64,000 bases of DNA, from the NCBI RefSeq assembly GCF_001888805.2, contig NZ_CP019113.1, positions 2,418,001 to 2,482,000 of the forward strand, given 5' to 3'. The first letter of the stretch is position 1, and the number at the start of each line of letters is the position of its first letter. Positions 1 through 7,209 of the stretch are shown one piece after another. A program made the translations under genes and the position numbers. This DNA comes from Enterobacter sp. SA187 (GTDB lineage: Bacteria > Pseudomonadota > Gammaproteobacteria > Enterobacterales > Enterobacteriaceae). The notes beneath the pieces are model-generated. The model had not been told where the DNA came from. It saw only the letters and a program-made list of their open reading frames with translations, and searched no databases.

Positions 1-442
1 ACAGATGAGTAATATCACCTTCGTCGCTGTAGCCAAATAACAGTTTCTGCGCCGCGACGGAGCCGGAGGAATAAACATAGAGATCAATACCCTGCGCCTT
101 CCATTTTTCCAGCGACGGCAGCACGTCCGGGTAGAGATGGCCGGTAAAGTCGCCGTGCACATAGCCTTCGCGCCAGATAATGCCCTGTAAGGCTTTCAGC
201 GCCGTGGATTTGCGATCTTCATCCATAAAGCGGAATAACGTGTCGATAAGCTGCGCGGTGGTGGCGTCCGGCTGGCCGATTTCGTCGCGCAGATTATCGA
301 GAATCGAGGAGACCGGTTCGCCATACTGCTGCGCCGTAATGAAGGCGGCGAGCCGCTCACGGGCATAGGGGAACAGGACATCATGCACAAAGCGAATATC
401 GCTGGTGGTGCCTTCAATATCGGTAACTATCGCGCGGATCAT
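1..442 (-). CDS. mtnC: MtnC, enolase-phosphatase E1 (N-terminal part, runs off the window)
   Basis: Bifunctional HAD-family enzyme of methionine salvage: it enolises 2,3-diketo-5-methylthiopentyl-1-phosphate and removes the phosphate to give the acireductone. The first 147 codons are present and the frame is open to the window edge; the full family length is near 229 residues. The N-terminus reads MIRAIVTDIEGTTSDIRF, which is HAD motif I with the aspartate nucleophile at D8 and E10; a later YVYSSGS is HAD motif II. The ATG shares four bases (ATGA) with the mtnB stop, so translation is probably coupled. The rest of the pathway should lie to the left. Only the missing C-terminus limits certainty. 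Confidence 0.95.
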   Translation of the reverse strand, partial: MIRAIVTDIEGTTSDIRFVHDVLFPYARERLAAFITAQQYGEPVSSILDNLRDEIGQPDATTAQLIDTLFRFMDEDRKSTALKALQGIIWREGYVHGDFTGHLYPDVLPSLEKWKAQGIDLYVYSSGSVAAQKLLFGYSDEGDITHL

Positions 443-1053
443 TCTCTCTCCAGCAGGCGGCGCTGCATTTCACATTCGAATAAGAACTCAAGACCTTCCA
501 GATGACGGCGGGCTTCCGCCACACTGCGTCCCCAGCAGGTTAAACCATGGCCGCGCAGGAGGAAACCATATTGCAGCGGATGATCCTGTGCGAAGGCTTC
601 AATTCGGCGGGCGAGGGCGTCAATATCCTGGTCGTTATCGAAAATAGCCACGGGAACGTAGTCCAGATGAGTGTGCTGCCCGCTGAGGGATTTTTGCATT
701 TCGTAGCCATGCAGCATCAGTTGCGTGCTTTTCTCCACCCGCGACAGCACGGTGGCATTGACCGTGTGCACATGCAGTACCGCATTAGCCTCGGGAAACA
801 GGCGGTAGATCAGCGTATGCAGGCCGGTCTCCGCCGACGGCGTACGCCCGGAGGGCACGCGGTGGGTGGCAATCTCCACGCGCAGAAAATCGTCGGGCGT
901 CAGGCTGCCTTTGTCCTTGCCGGATTCGCTGAGCCAGCACCAGTCCGTGTCTTCGCGCACCGACATATTGCCGCCAGTGGCGGGAGCCCAGCCTTTCGCG
1001 CCTATCCAGTGACAGGCGTCGACAAGGGCGGAGAGTTGCAGATTGTCTGTCAT
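439..1053 (-). CDS. mtnB: MtnB, methylthioribulose-1-phosphate dehydratase
   Basis: Zinc enzyme of methionine salvage that dehydrates 5-methylthioribulose-1-phosphate to the diketo intermediate used by MtnC. The 204 residues have the class II aldolase/adducin fold: glycine-rich ATGGNMSVR near 25-33, E75, the metal-binding pair H94 and H96 in LHVHTVN, and a third histidine H169 in RGHGLTCWG. The family length is complete. It is first of the two genes visible in this operon and overlaps mtnC by four bases. Transcription must start in the 130-base region shared with mtnE, where a tandem MetJ-type box sits, so repression by MetJ with S-adenosylmethionine is likely. The annotation is secure; the regulation is inferred from the box. 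Confidence 0.96.
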   Translation of the reverse strand: MTDNLQLSALVDACHWIGAKGWAPATGGNMSVREDTDWCWLSESGKDKGSLTPDDFLRVEIATHRVPSGRTPSAETGLHTLIYRLFPEANAVLHVHTVNATVLSRVEKSTQLMLHGYEMQKSLSGQHTHLDYVPVAIFDNDQDIDALARRIEAFAQDHPLQYGFLLRGHGLTCWGRSVAEARRHLEGLEFLFECEMQRRLLERE

Positions 1054-1100
1054 TCAGTGTCTTCCTTTATAGCCGTGAGGCAGGAATATCATTATGGTTT

Positions 1101-1116
1101 AGACGTCTAAGCGTCT
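1101..1116. promoter_or_regulatory. Tandem MetJ operator (met boxes) between mtnB and mtnE
   Basis: Bases 1101-1108 are AGACGTCT, an exact match to the met-box consensus. They are followed directly by AAGCGTCT (1109-1116), a partial second box in the same 8-base register. MetJ binds tandem boxes cooperatively. The pair lies 48 bases from the mtnB start and immediately upstream of the proposed mtnE -35, so one operator could control both directions. Confidence 0.75.
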
Positions 1117-1119
1117 TGA

Positions 1120-1147
1120 TTGCCAAATACTAACATCGTGTTATAGT
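1120..1147 (+). promoter_or_regulatory. Probable sigma-70 promoter of mtnE
   Basis: A -35 TTGCCA (1120-1125) and a -10 TATAGT (1142-1147) are separated by 16 bases, 36 bases ahead of the mtnE ATG. The spacer contains the small inverted repeat TAACA-TCG-TGTTA (1131-1143). The MetJ box ends four bases upstream of the -35. Confidence 0.55.
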
Positions 1148-1183
1148 GGCAGCAACACAAGTATCACAGGCAGGCAACCACGC

Positions 1184-2344
1184 ATGAGCAATAACCCGCT
1201 GATCCCACAGAGCAAACTTCCCGCCCTCGGCACCACTATCTTTACGCAGATGAGCGCGCTCGCCCAGCAGCATCAGGCGATCAATCTGTCGCAGGGCTTC
1301 CCGGATTACGATGGCCCGCACTATTTGCAGGAACGGCTGGCGTATCATGTGGCGCAGGGGGCGAATCAGTACGCGCCCATGACCGGCGTGCAGGCATTGC
1401 GGGAGGCGATTGCTGATAAAACCGCAGCGCTGTACGGTTACCTGCCGGATGCAAACAGCGACGTGACCGTTACCGCCGGAGCCACCGAAGCGCTGTACGC
1501 CGCCATTACCGCGCTGGTGCGCCAGGGTGACGAGGTGATTTGTTTTGATCCCAGCTATGACAGCTACGCGCCTGCCGTTGAACTGTCCGGCGGGGTGTTA
1601 AAACGTATTGCCTTACAGCCGCCGCATTTTCGCGTCGACTGGCAGAATTTCGCCGCGCTGCTGAGCGAGAAAACCCGGCTGGTGATCCTCAACACCCCCC
1701 ATAACCCGTCGGCGACGGTGTGGGAAAAAGAGGATTTTGCCGCCCTCTGGCAGGCCATTGCAGAGCAGGAAATTTATGTGATCAGCGATGAAGTGTACGA
1801 GCACATCTGCTTTGCACAGGAGGGACACGCCAGCGTACTGGCTCATCCGCAGTTACGCGAGCGGGCGGTAGCGGTCTCGTCGTTTGGCAAAACCTATCAT
1901 ATGACCGGCTGGAAAGTGGGCTACTGTGTGGCCCCGGCGGCCATCAGCGCCGAGCTGCGCAAAGTGCATCAGTATCTGACCTTTTCCGTCAATACCCCGG
2001 CGCAGCTGGCGCTGGCGGACATGCTGCGCGAAGCGCCTGAGCACTACCGCGAACTGCCCGCCTTTTATCAGCAAAAGCGCGATCTGCTGGTGGAGGCGTT
2101 AAGCCACAGCCGTCTGGAGATTTTGCCCTGCGAAGGCACCTATTTCCTGCTGGCGGACTACAGCGCCATTTCCGATCTGGATGACGTCAGCTTCTGCCAG
2201 TGGCTGACAAAAGAAGCGGGCGTGGCCGCCATCCCGCTATCGGTATTTTGCGCGGATCCCTTCCCGCATAAGCTGATCCGCCTGTGTTTTGCCAAGCAGA
2301 GCGCCACGCTGCTCGCCGCCGCCGAACGGCTGTGTAAGCTGTAG
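1184..2344 (+). CDS. mtnE: Methionine aminotransferase (MtnE/YbdL), PLP-dependent
   Basis: Class I/II PLP aminotransferase of 386 residues, equal in length to E. coli YbdL, which prefers methionine, histidine and phenylalanine. In methionine salvage this enzyme transaminates 4-methylthio-2-oxobutyrate to methionine. Visible motifs are TAGATEALY (97-105) for phosphate binding, LNTPHNPSATVW with N170/N174, SDEVYEH with D202 and Y205, and the Schiff-base lysine K236 in SSFGKTYHMTGWK. It is divergent from mtnB and shares its MetJ operator, which supports the salvage role. Its TAG stop abuts the stop of the convergent ybdM with no spacer. The product is certain; calling it mtnE rather than ybdL rests on context. 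Confidence 0.95.
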   Translation: MSNNPLIPQSKLPALGTTIFTQMSALAQQHQAINLSQGFPDYDGPHYLQERLAYHVAQGANQYAPMTGVQALREAIADKTAALYGYLPDANSDVTVTAGATEALYAAITALVRQGDEVICFDPSYDSYAPAVELSGGVLKRIALQPPHFRVDWQNFAALLSEKTRLVILNTPHNPSATVWEKEDFAALWQAIAEQEIYVISDEVYEHICFAQEGHASVLAHPQLRERAVAVSSFGKTYHMTGWKVGYCVAPAAISAELRKVHQYLTFSVNTPAQLALADMLREAPEHYRELPAFYQQKRDLLVEALSHSRLEILPCEGTYFLLADYSAISDLDDVSFCQWLTKEAGVAAIPLSVFCADPFPHKLIRLCFAKQSATLLAAAERLCKL

Positions 2345-2971
2345 CTACTCCACGGTCCAGGCGCTGGAAAATCGACGGTCGGCAAACAACTCCAGCAGAC
2401 CGTTGATTTGCTTCAGGCGCAGCACTTCGTCGCTGTCCATTCCCAGCTCTTTACCGATGCGCTCATCTTCCCAGCCCAGCTGCGCCAGTTCGCGCACGAT
2501 CTCTGACATCTCCTGGATCTGGTGCCGCCCGCGGGCGCGATTATGGCGGATGGTCGCCGCCATGCGCTCGGACTTGCGGGTACGGGAAGCGCGTAAACAG
2601 GTGACCGGCAGGTAGCCTTTAAGCTGCTTTTTCAGCGCCGGTTTGCTCTTACCCAGTTCATGCCGGTGAAAGCCGTCCACAATTTCATACTCGTGGGCGC
2701 CGGTACGGATGGCGACGACCGGCTGAGTAAAGCCATCCATCTCCAGCGATTTCAGCAGCAGACGCTTTTCCGGCGGCGCCACATTGTTTGGATTGTAGCT
2801 GTTCGGTTTGATGGCTTCGTGCCTGACCCACAGCACGCAGTCCACCGGCTGCTCGCGAAACGGGCTGAGCTCGTGCAGCGCCTGACGAAAAGCATTAATA
2901 GCGTCAATGCGATCCGCTTCCTCCAGCGAGCTTAAGTAATCCTTTAAGTCATATATCAGTCGTTGTCGCAT
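2345..2971 (-). CDS. ybdM: YbdM, ParB/sulfiredoxin-like N-terminal domain protein (IbrB-like)
   Basis: Protein of 208 residues resembling E. coli YbdM and the IbrB co-activator. The ParB/Srx-like domain occupies about residues 35-150: a VDGFHRHELGK segment gives the nucleotide-binding type motif, followed by AATIRHNRARGRHQ. A helix-turn-helix-like stretch (WEDERIGKELGMDSDEVLRLKQ region) comes near 165-185. An ATG 12 bases upstream is possible, but the start at 2971 matches the family N-terminus (MRQRLI) and has GGGGA five bases ahead. It overlaps the end of ybdN by 16 bases, so the two are translated as a pair. The molecular role is unknown; IbrA/IbrB activate immunoglobulin-binding protein genes in some E. 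coli strains. Confidence 0.88.
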   Translation of the reverse strand: MRQRLIYDLKDYLSSLEEADRIDAINAFRQALHELSPFREQPVDCVLWVRHEAIKPNSYNPNNVAPPEKRLLLKSLEMDGFTQPVVAIRTGAHEYEIVDGFHRHELGKSKPALKKQLKGYLPVTCLRASRTRKSERMAATIRHNRARGRHQIQEMSEIVRELAQLGWEDERIGKELGMDSDEVLRLKQINGLLELFADRRFSSAWTVE

Positions 2972-4179
2972 AAAATTCCCCACTCCTTACGTTTATTTTT
3001 CATACGCTCGTTGTAGCGCTTATAGTTGCTGGTTTTTGTCGGGCTGAATGACAGGGCGCGGCACCAGTAATCGTTATTGAGCAGCACCTTGCAGATGCGC
3101 CGCCAGGAAGGAATATCCTTCGCGCCGATGTCGCCTTCCTGAACGTCCGGAATATCTTCCATGCCTTGTCTCTCATACCAGCGGAGATAAACGGCGATTT
3201 TGTTGCGGTAATGTTCGGCGGTAGAGACGGGCATACTGTCGAGAAGAAAGAGAGCGTAGGAGCGCCAGCTGTGGCCTTCGGGTTTGTACAGCTTGCGGTG
3301 GCCGTAAAACTGATTATCCTGCCCGGCATACAGACCGCCGCTTCGCGCGCCGCTGACCCGTTCACACATGCGTGCCCAGGTGTGCGGCTCGAGTACGTGA
3401 TACAGCCACAGGCCCTGCCGTTGTTCCGGGCCGAAAGGTTCGCAGATGCGCATATAGCGTAAGGGGACGCCCGCCTTGTGCATCAGATCGTACAGCACGT
3501 TATAGGTGGCTTTTGATTTTGCAAACCAGGTCCAGACGTCGGCGATTTTCCAGTCATAGATAGGGTAGATGTACCAGCTATTACCGCGTGGGGTGCAGGT
3601 CGTCCAGGGTTTATCATCGGCGAAACGCTGCTTGCGCGAAGAGGCGATGGCCAGAAAGCGGTTATAGGATTCATCGGCGCGGATGCCGATCATCATGGCG
3701 GCGGGGCGTTGCTGTGAAAACCAGTCCGCAAACTGGTAAACGAAACTTTCGAAGGTCATACCCTGCTGGTAAAAGGGAAAACAGGCAGGGTCGGTAATGG
3801 CGCAGTCGGGGGGCTGCCTGACCCAGGCTTTGCCAGGCTCCCAGCACTGCCACTCCGGTTCAAATTGCGAGAGGGCATTCTGCGTGGTCAGCGGCAGGGC
3901 AATCCACCAGAAGGTTTCGATGACATCCTGATACTCCTCCCGCATTTTATTAATATGCTTTATGGTACAGGCGAACTGCGCTTCCCAGTCAATAAATAAC
4001 ACGTGGATTTTTTTATTCATCTGTCGGGCAAGCAGGGCGGTGAGGTGCAGCATAACGGTGGAATCTTTGCCGCCAGAAAAAGAAACGCAAACGCGGGGCA
4101 GATTTTCTAAGGTCCAGCGTATTCGGCCAATACTGGCTTCAAATACGTTTTCCATTAACTCAATCTTATGAATTGACAT
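2956..4179 (-). CDS. ybdN: YbdN, PAPS-reductase-family PP-loop protein (IbrA-like)
   Basis: Protein of 407 residues in the phosphoadenosine phosphosulfate reductase-like PP-loop ATPase family (YbdN/IbrA group). The ATP-pyrophosphatase motif SGGKDS is at 35-40 after hydrophobic VCVSF. Conserved segments include LFIDWEAQF, MIGIRADES, the IYPIYDWKIADVWTW region, and a C-terminal DIPSWRRICKVLLNND block. It is first in a two-gene unit with ybdM. PAPS-reductase relatives include DndC-like sulfur-transfer enzymes as well as the Ibr regulators, so sulfur or nucleotide chemistry on a macromolecule is possible but not shown. The family assignment is firm; the substrate is unknown. Confidence 0.9.
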   Translation of the reverse strand: MSIHKIELMENVFEASIGRIRWTLENLPRVCVSFSGGKDSTVMLHLTALLARQMNKKIHVLFIDWEAQFACTIKHINKMREEYQDVIETFWWIALPLTTQNALSQFEPEWQCWEPGKAWVRQPPDCAITDPACFPFYQQGMTFESFVYQFADWFSQQRPAAMMIGIRADESYNRFLAIASSRKQRFADDKPWTTCTPRGNSWYIYPIYDWKIADVWTWFAKSKATYNVLYDLMHKAGVPLRYMRICEPFGPEQRQGLWLYHVLEPHTWARMCERVSGARSGGLYAGQDNQFYGHRKLYKPEGHSWRSYALFLLDSMPVSTAEHYRNKIAVYLRWYERQGMEDIPDVQEGDIGAKDIPSWRRICKVLLNNDYWCRALSFSPTKTSNYKRYNERMKNKRKEWGILCDND

Positions 4180-4375
4180 GAGTGTTAATCCAGTAAGTTA
4201 AACCATGATTAAAAACACTGGTATGAAGATGCGGGGAAAGCCCGCGAAGAGAATATATTCTGTTGGCTGGAGGAAGATTCGTCAATGCTGTTAATGTAAG
4301 TAAAAACAGCAATACTTTATCCCGGGAATTTAATACGGCCGGAGATAATGTCAGGCCGTATATATCAGCGGGAGG

Positions 4376-5278
4376 TTACTGATCCTGGTCAATACTTTCT
4401 ACCAGTTGCGCGAAAACAGCGCTATTCATGGAAGCGCGATTATACATCATAAAAACATCAATGGTGGGCAGCGAGACGCCAGCGTTAATCTGTTTAAGAT
4501 TAAGCGATGCTTTATAATAGTTGAAGGATTTAAGGGGGACGATGCCGACTAAATCAGTATGGCTAATCATATTCAAAACAGAAATGAATGAATCGCTGCG
4601 GAACAGTATTTTCCGTTGCGGTAACTCTTTTTCAATGCTGGTAAAAATTTCGCGGGTCCCCTGTGCAGGGGTCGAAAAGGCGGTAAAACCCTCTTCCAGC
4701 AGGTCACTAACGCTAATGGTATCGTTAATACGCGGGTGCGATTTGCTGCATACCAGCACCAGCGGATCGGTTCTGTAGCGGGTGCAGACAATAGAACGAT
4801 TGGTGACCGGCAGCAGGGAGAGCACCAGGTCGGCCTTGCGATAGTTAAGCAGGTCTTCGGCGGTTTCCGGGGCGATAAAAATGTCGTGGTGCACGATATT
4901 ATACTGGGCGTTATCACGCAGCCGGTTAATTAAACTCACCATGCCGTTCGAAACCAGTATCTGGGGGCTATAAACAACAATGGTCTTCATCAGCTCACTG
5001 TTATTCATAATATTGATGGTTCGTTCCAGATCGTTAAGGTTTTCTTCCAGGTGAGCATGTAAGTTTATGCCCACGGTGGTCGGGGTGACGCCTTTACCGG
5101 AACGAACAAATAGCGGGTCATTCAGTTGGGCGCGCAAGCGTTGCAGCGACTGACTGACGGCAGAAGGCGTAATAAATAACGTCTCAGCCGCCTTGCTGAT
5201 ACTTTGATGCTGATAAATACTCTCAAAAATCACCAGCAGATTAAGATCGAATTTTTTAAGATCATAAAGATTAGCCAT
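4376..5278 (-). CDS. ybdO: LysR-family transcriptional regulator, YbdO-like
   Basis: LysR-type regulator of 300 residues, in the same position as ybdO in E. coli (between ybdN and dsbG). The N-terminal winged helix-turn-helix spans about 10-68, with SISKAAETLFITPSAVSQSL as the recognition segment and QRLRAQLNDPLFVRSGKG after it, followed by the periplasmic-binding-like effector domain. The following 195-base gap to ybdN shows no other gene. The upstream region (5279-5444) is AT-rich, which is often seen where H-NS silences such regulators. Targets are not evident; it is transcribed in the same direction as ybdNM and might control that pair. Confidence 0.88.
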   Translation of the reverse strand: MANLYDLKKFDLNLLVIFESIYQHQSISKAAETLFITPSAVSQSLQRLRAQLNDPLFVRSGKGVTPTTVGINLHAHLEENLNDLERTINIMNNSELMKTIVVYSPQILVSNGMVSLINRLRDNAQYNIVHHDIFIAPETAEDLLNYRKADLVLSLLPVTNRSIVCTRYRTDPLVLVCSKSHPRINDTISVSDLLEEGFTAFSTPAQGTREIFTSIEKELPQRKILFRSDSFISVLNMISHTDLVGIVPLKSFNYYKASLNLKQINAGVSLPTIDVFMMYNRASMNSAVFAQLVESIDQDQ

Positions 5279-5442
5279 TAGGTCATCCTGATTTATTGAC
5301 TATGATTTATTTATCTGATGATTGTTTCACGATGGTGAAGAAAAAAATAAATACAATCCTTTGCGAATACCAAACATGACTTTGTTTGATAAGATGAATA
5401 TATCATGAAAAGCGATATTTGAAAGGTGCGACCCGAAATAAG

Positions 5443-5469
5443 TTGAGGGCCGCAAAACGCGGCCCTCAA
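5443..5469 (-). terminator. Hairpin after dsbG
   Basis: An 11-base perfect stem TTGAGGGCCGC (5443-5453) pairs with GCGGCCCTCAA (5459-5469) around an AAAAC loop. It begins 31 bases past the dsbG stop. On the minus strand it is followed by CTTATTT, so it is a plausible intrinsic terminator with a weak U-tract. Confidence 0.6.
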
Positions 5470-5500
5470 ACTGGCAATTGTTCTGGTCTGACGCAGGCGT

Positions 5501-6247
5501 TTATTGTTCGCCCATTATCACCTTCAGCTTTTGCTCATCCGGCAGACCGACCACCTGTTGCAGCACGTTGTTTTCATTCATGTAATAAATAGCAGGAGTC
5601 GCGCTGGCCCCAAGGCTATCCATCAGGCGCTGATGCATATTAAGCGAACGCATGGCTTTGTCTGCGGGTGTCGCGGGCACGTTAAGCTTCATCTTGCCGC
5701 CGGACTGCTCAAAATCGTGCCAGGTTTTTGCCGGATCGGCTGAGGTCATTATCGCGGCGGCGGTCGCCGGGCTTTCTGGTTTGATCACGCCTACCAGCAG
5801 GGTGCGCAGCTGAACTTTCCCGCTATCCACCCACGGACGCGCCTGCTGCCAGAACTGATGGCAGTACGGGCAGAAGGGATCGGCAAAGACATAGACCACC
5901 CTCGGCGCGTCTTTTTTACCATCGAGGATCCATTCTGCTTTTTCCATCTGCTGCCAGAGCTCTCGTCCGGCAGGGGCATAGATCTCTTTCTCAATCAGCT
6001 TTTCGCTAAGATTGGCGCCCGCGCCGTCGTACATGTATCCTGAGATGGCATGTTTACCGTCCGGCGTGACATAAATGGTCACGCCCATATCCTGATATTT
6101 TCCCAGATAACCCTTCATGCCGCCGGGCGCATCGAACGGCTTAATGATGGTGATACCCTGTTTCTCAATAGCTTTAACCGCATCAGGCAGCTCGTCTGCT
6201 TGTGCGAAAACAGGTAAAAGGGTCATCAGAACTACACGCTTTAACAT
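5501..6247 (-). CDS. dsbG: DsbG, periplasmic disulfide isomerase/sulfenic acid reductase
   Basis: Periplasmic thioredoxin-fold protein of 248 residues, the same length as E. coli DsbG, which reduces sulfenylated cysteines and isomerises disulfides with electrons from DsbD. A signal peptide covers about residues 1-17 (MLKRVVLMTLLPVFAQA) with cleavage before DELP. The N-terminal dimerisation domain precedes the redox motif FADPFCPYCHQFW with C126 and C129. The cis-proline loop is ASATPAIYY near the end. It is divergent from ahpC over a 155-base region that carries an OxyR-type site, consistent with known OxyR control of dsbG. Identity is secure. Confidence 0.95.
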   Translation of the reverse strand: MLKRVVLMTLLPVFAQADELPDAVKAIEKQGITIIKPFDAPGGMKGYLGKYQDMGVTIYVTPDGKHAISGYMYDGAGANLSEKLIEKEIYAPAGRELWQQMEKAEWILDGKKDAPRVVYVFADPFCPYCHQFWQQARPWVDSGKVQLRTLLVGVIKPESPATAAAIMTSADPAKTWHDFEQSGGKMKLNVPATPADKAMRSLNMHQRLMDSLGASATPAIYYMNENNVLQQVVGLPDEQKLKVIMGEQ

Positions 6248-6305
6248 ATCAAGGCCTTGAATATAAACTGTAAAAGTGAGTTTTAGGCTGCGGCGGGGCA
6301 GGTTG

Positions 6306-6342
6306 TTAGATATTGCCTATTGAGTTGATAACGTAAACGCAT
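6306..6342. promoter_or_regulatory. OxyR-type operator between dsbG and ahpC
   Basis: The four-element OxyR pattern (two ATAGnTnnnAnCTAT repeats with a 7-base spacer) is recognisable. Bases 6306-6320 (TTAGATATTGCCTAT) match eight of ten fixed positions; 6328-6342 match about six of ten. It lies 60 bases upstream of ahpC, at the position expected for peroxide activation of ahpCF and, in the other direction, dsbG. Confidence 0.65.
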
Positions 6343-6402
6343 TAGCCGTGGCAGTAAAACTTGCGTAACTTAGCACTCAACGAAACCACGGAGGAAGTAT
6401 AG

Positions 6403-6966
6403 ATGTCCTTAATTAATACCAAAATCAAACCTTTCAAAAACCAGGCGTTCAAAAACGGCGAATTCATCGAAGTTACCGAGAAAGATACCGAAGGCCGCTG
6501 GAGCGTATTCTTCTTCTATCCGGCTGATTTCACCTTCGTTTGCCCGACCGAGCTGGGTGACGTTGCGGATCATTACGAAGAACTGCAGAAACTGGGCGTA
6601 GACGTGTACTCCGTTTCTACCGATACCCACTTCACCCACAAAGCATGGCACAGCAGCTCCGAAACCATCGCAAAAATCAAATATGCGATGATCGGCGACC
6701 CGACTGGCGCACTGACCCGTAACTTCGAAAACATGCGTGAAGACGAAGGCCTGGCTGACCGTGGCACCTTCATCGTTGACCCGCAGGGCATCATCCAGGC
6801 GATCGAAGTGACCGCTGAAGGCATCGGCCGTGACGCTTCTGACCTGCTGCGTAAAATCAAAGCCGCTCAGTACGTTGCTTCCCACCCAGGCGAAGTGTGC
6901 CCGGCTAAGTGGAAAGAAGGCGAAGCGACTCTGGCTCCGTCCCTGGACCTGGTTGGCAAAATCTAA
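6403..6966 (+). CDS. ahpC: AhpC, alkyl hydroperoxide reductase peroxiredoxin subunit
   Basis: Typical 2-Cys peroxiredoxin of 187 residues, the cytoplasmic scavenger of endogenous hydrogen peroxide, organic peroxides and peroxynitrite. The peroxidatic C47 sits in ADFTFVCPTE and the resolving C166 in HPGEVCPAKW. The SD sequence is GGAGG nine bases ahead of the ATG (ACGGAGGAAGTATAG). AhpF, the reductase partner, follows after 243 bases that hold an ERIC-like repeat and a hairpin. The codons are those of a highly expressed gene. The upstream OxyR site indicates peroxide induction. Identity is certain. Confidence 0.98.
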   Translation: MSLINTKIKPFKNQAFKNGEFIEVTEKDTEGRWSVFFFYPADFTFVCPTELGDVADHYEELQKLGVDVYSVSTDTHFTHKAWHSSSETIAKIKYAMIGDPTGALTRNFENMREDEGLADRGTFIVDPQGIIQAIEVTAEGIGRDASDLLRKIKAAQYVASHPGEVCPAKWKEGEATLAPSLDLVGKI

Positions 6967-6974
6967 TTTTTCTT

Positions 6975-7088
6975 CGGCTTTTGCATCATAGCGGCGTTGG
7001 CTCACTCTCGCGCCCCGGTCACTTACCTGTGTAAGCTCCCGGGGACTTAAGTGTTCGCCGCCTTGCTCTGAAGCAAAATCCTTTGAAA
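6975..7088. repeat. ERIC-like (IRU) palindromic repeat between ahpC and ahpF
   Basis: An imperfect palindrome with the hallmark ERIC core. The left arm CCCCGGTCACTTAC (7013-7026) and right arm GTAAGCTCCCGGGG (7031-7044) correspond to the conserved central ERIC sequences, and outer arms GCGGCG (6991-6996) and CGCCGC (7056-7061) also pair. ERIC elements are about 127-base non-coding miniature repeats in enterobacterial transcribed spacers. The outer limits here are approximate. It would be transcribed inside the ahpCF mRNA. Confidence 0.75.
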
Positions 7089-7101
7089 AATACGCGTTAT
7101 C

Positions 7102-7126
7102 CGGGTGCAGCTATGCACCCGTTTTC
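7102..7126 (+). terminator. Hairpin with T run between ahpC and ahpF
   Basis: CGGGTGCA (7102-7109) pairs perfectly with TGCACCCG (7114-7121) over a GCTA loop and is followed by TTTT. This is a short intrinsic-terminator-like structure 84 bases before ahpF. Partial termination here would make AhpC more abundant than AhpF. Confidence 0.5.
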
Positions 7127-7209
7127 CCCCAACACCATGATTCAAGTTGCATTCAGGCAGCCCGGATAAGGCAGCTTGCATGATGATGTTTTTTAGCAGG
7201 AGATTAAAA

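Noticed and set aside
7150..7180. REP-like AGCCCGGATAAGGC just before ahpF
   Set aside because: Only one arm resembles a REP unit and no partner arm pairs convincingly, so it was not called separately from the ERIC-like element.
7147..7209. Upstream in-frame ATG extending AhpF by 21 residues
   Set aside because: The extra residues lie in the repeat-bearing spacer, have no family match, and a good SD precedes the start at 7210.
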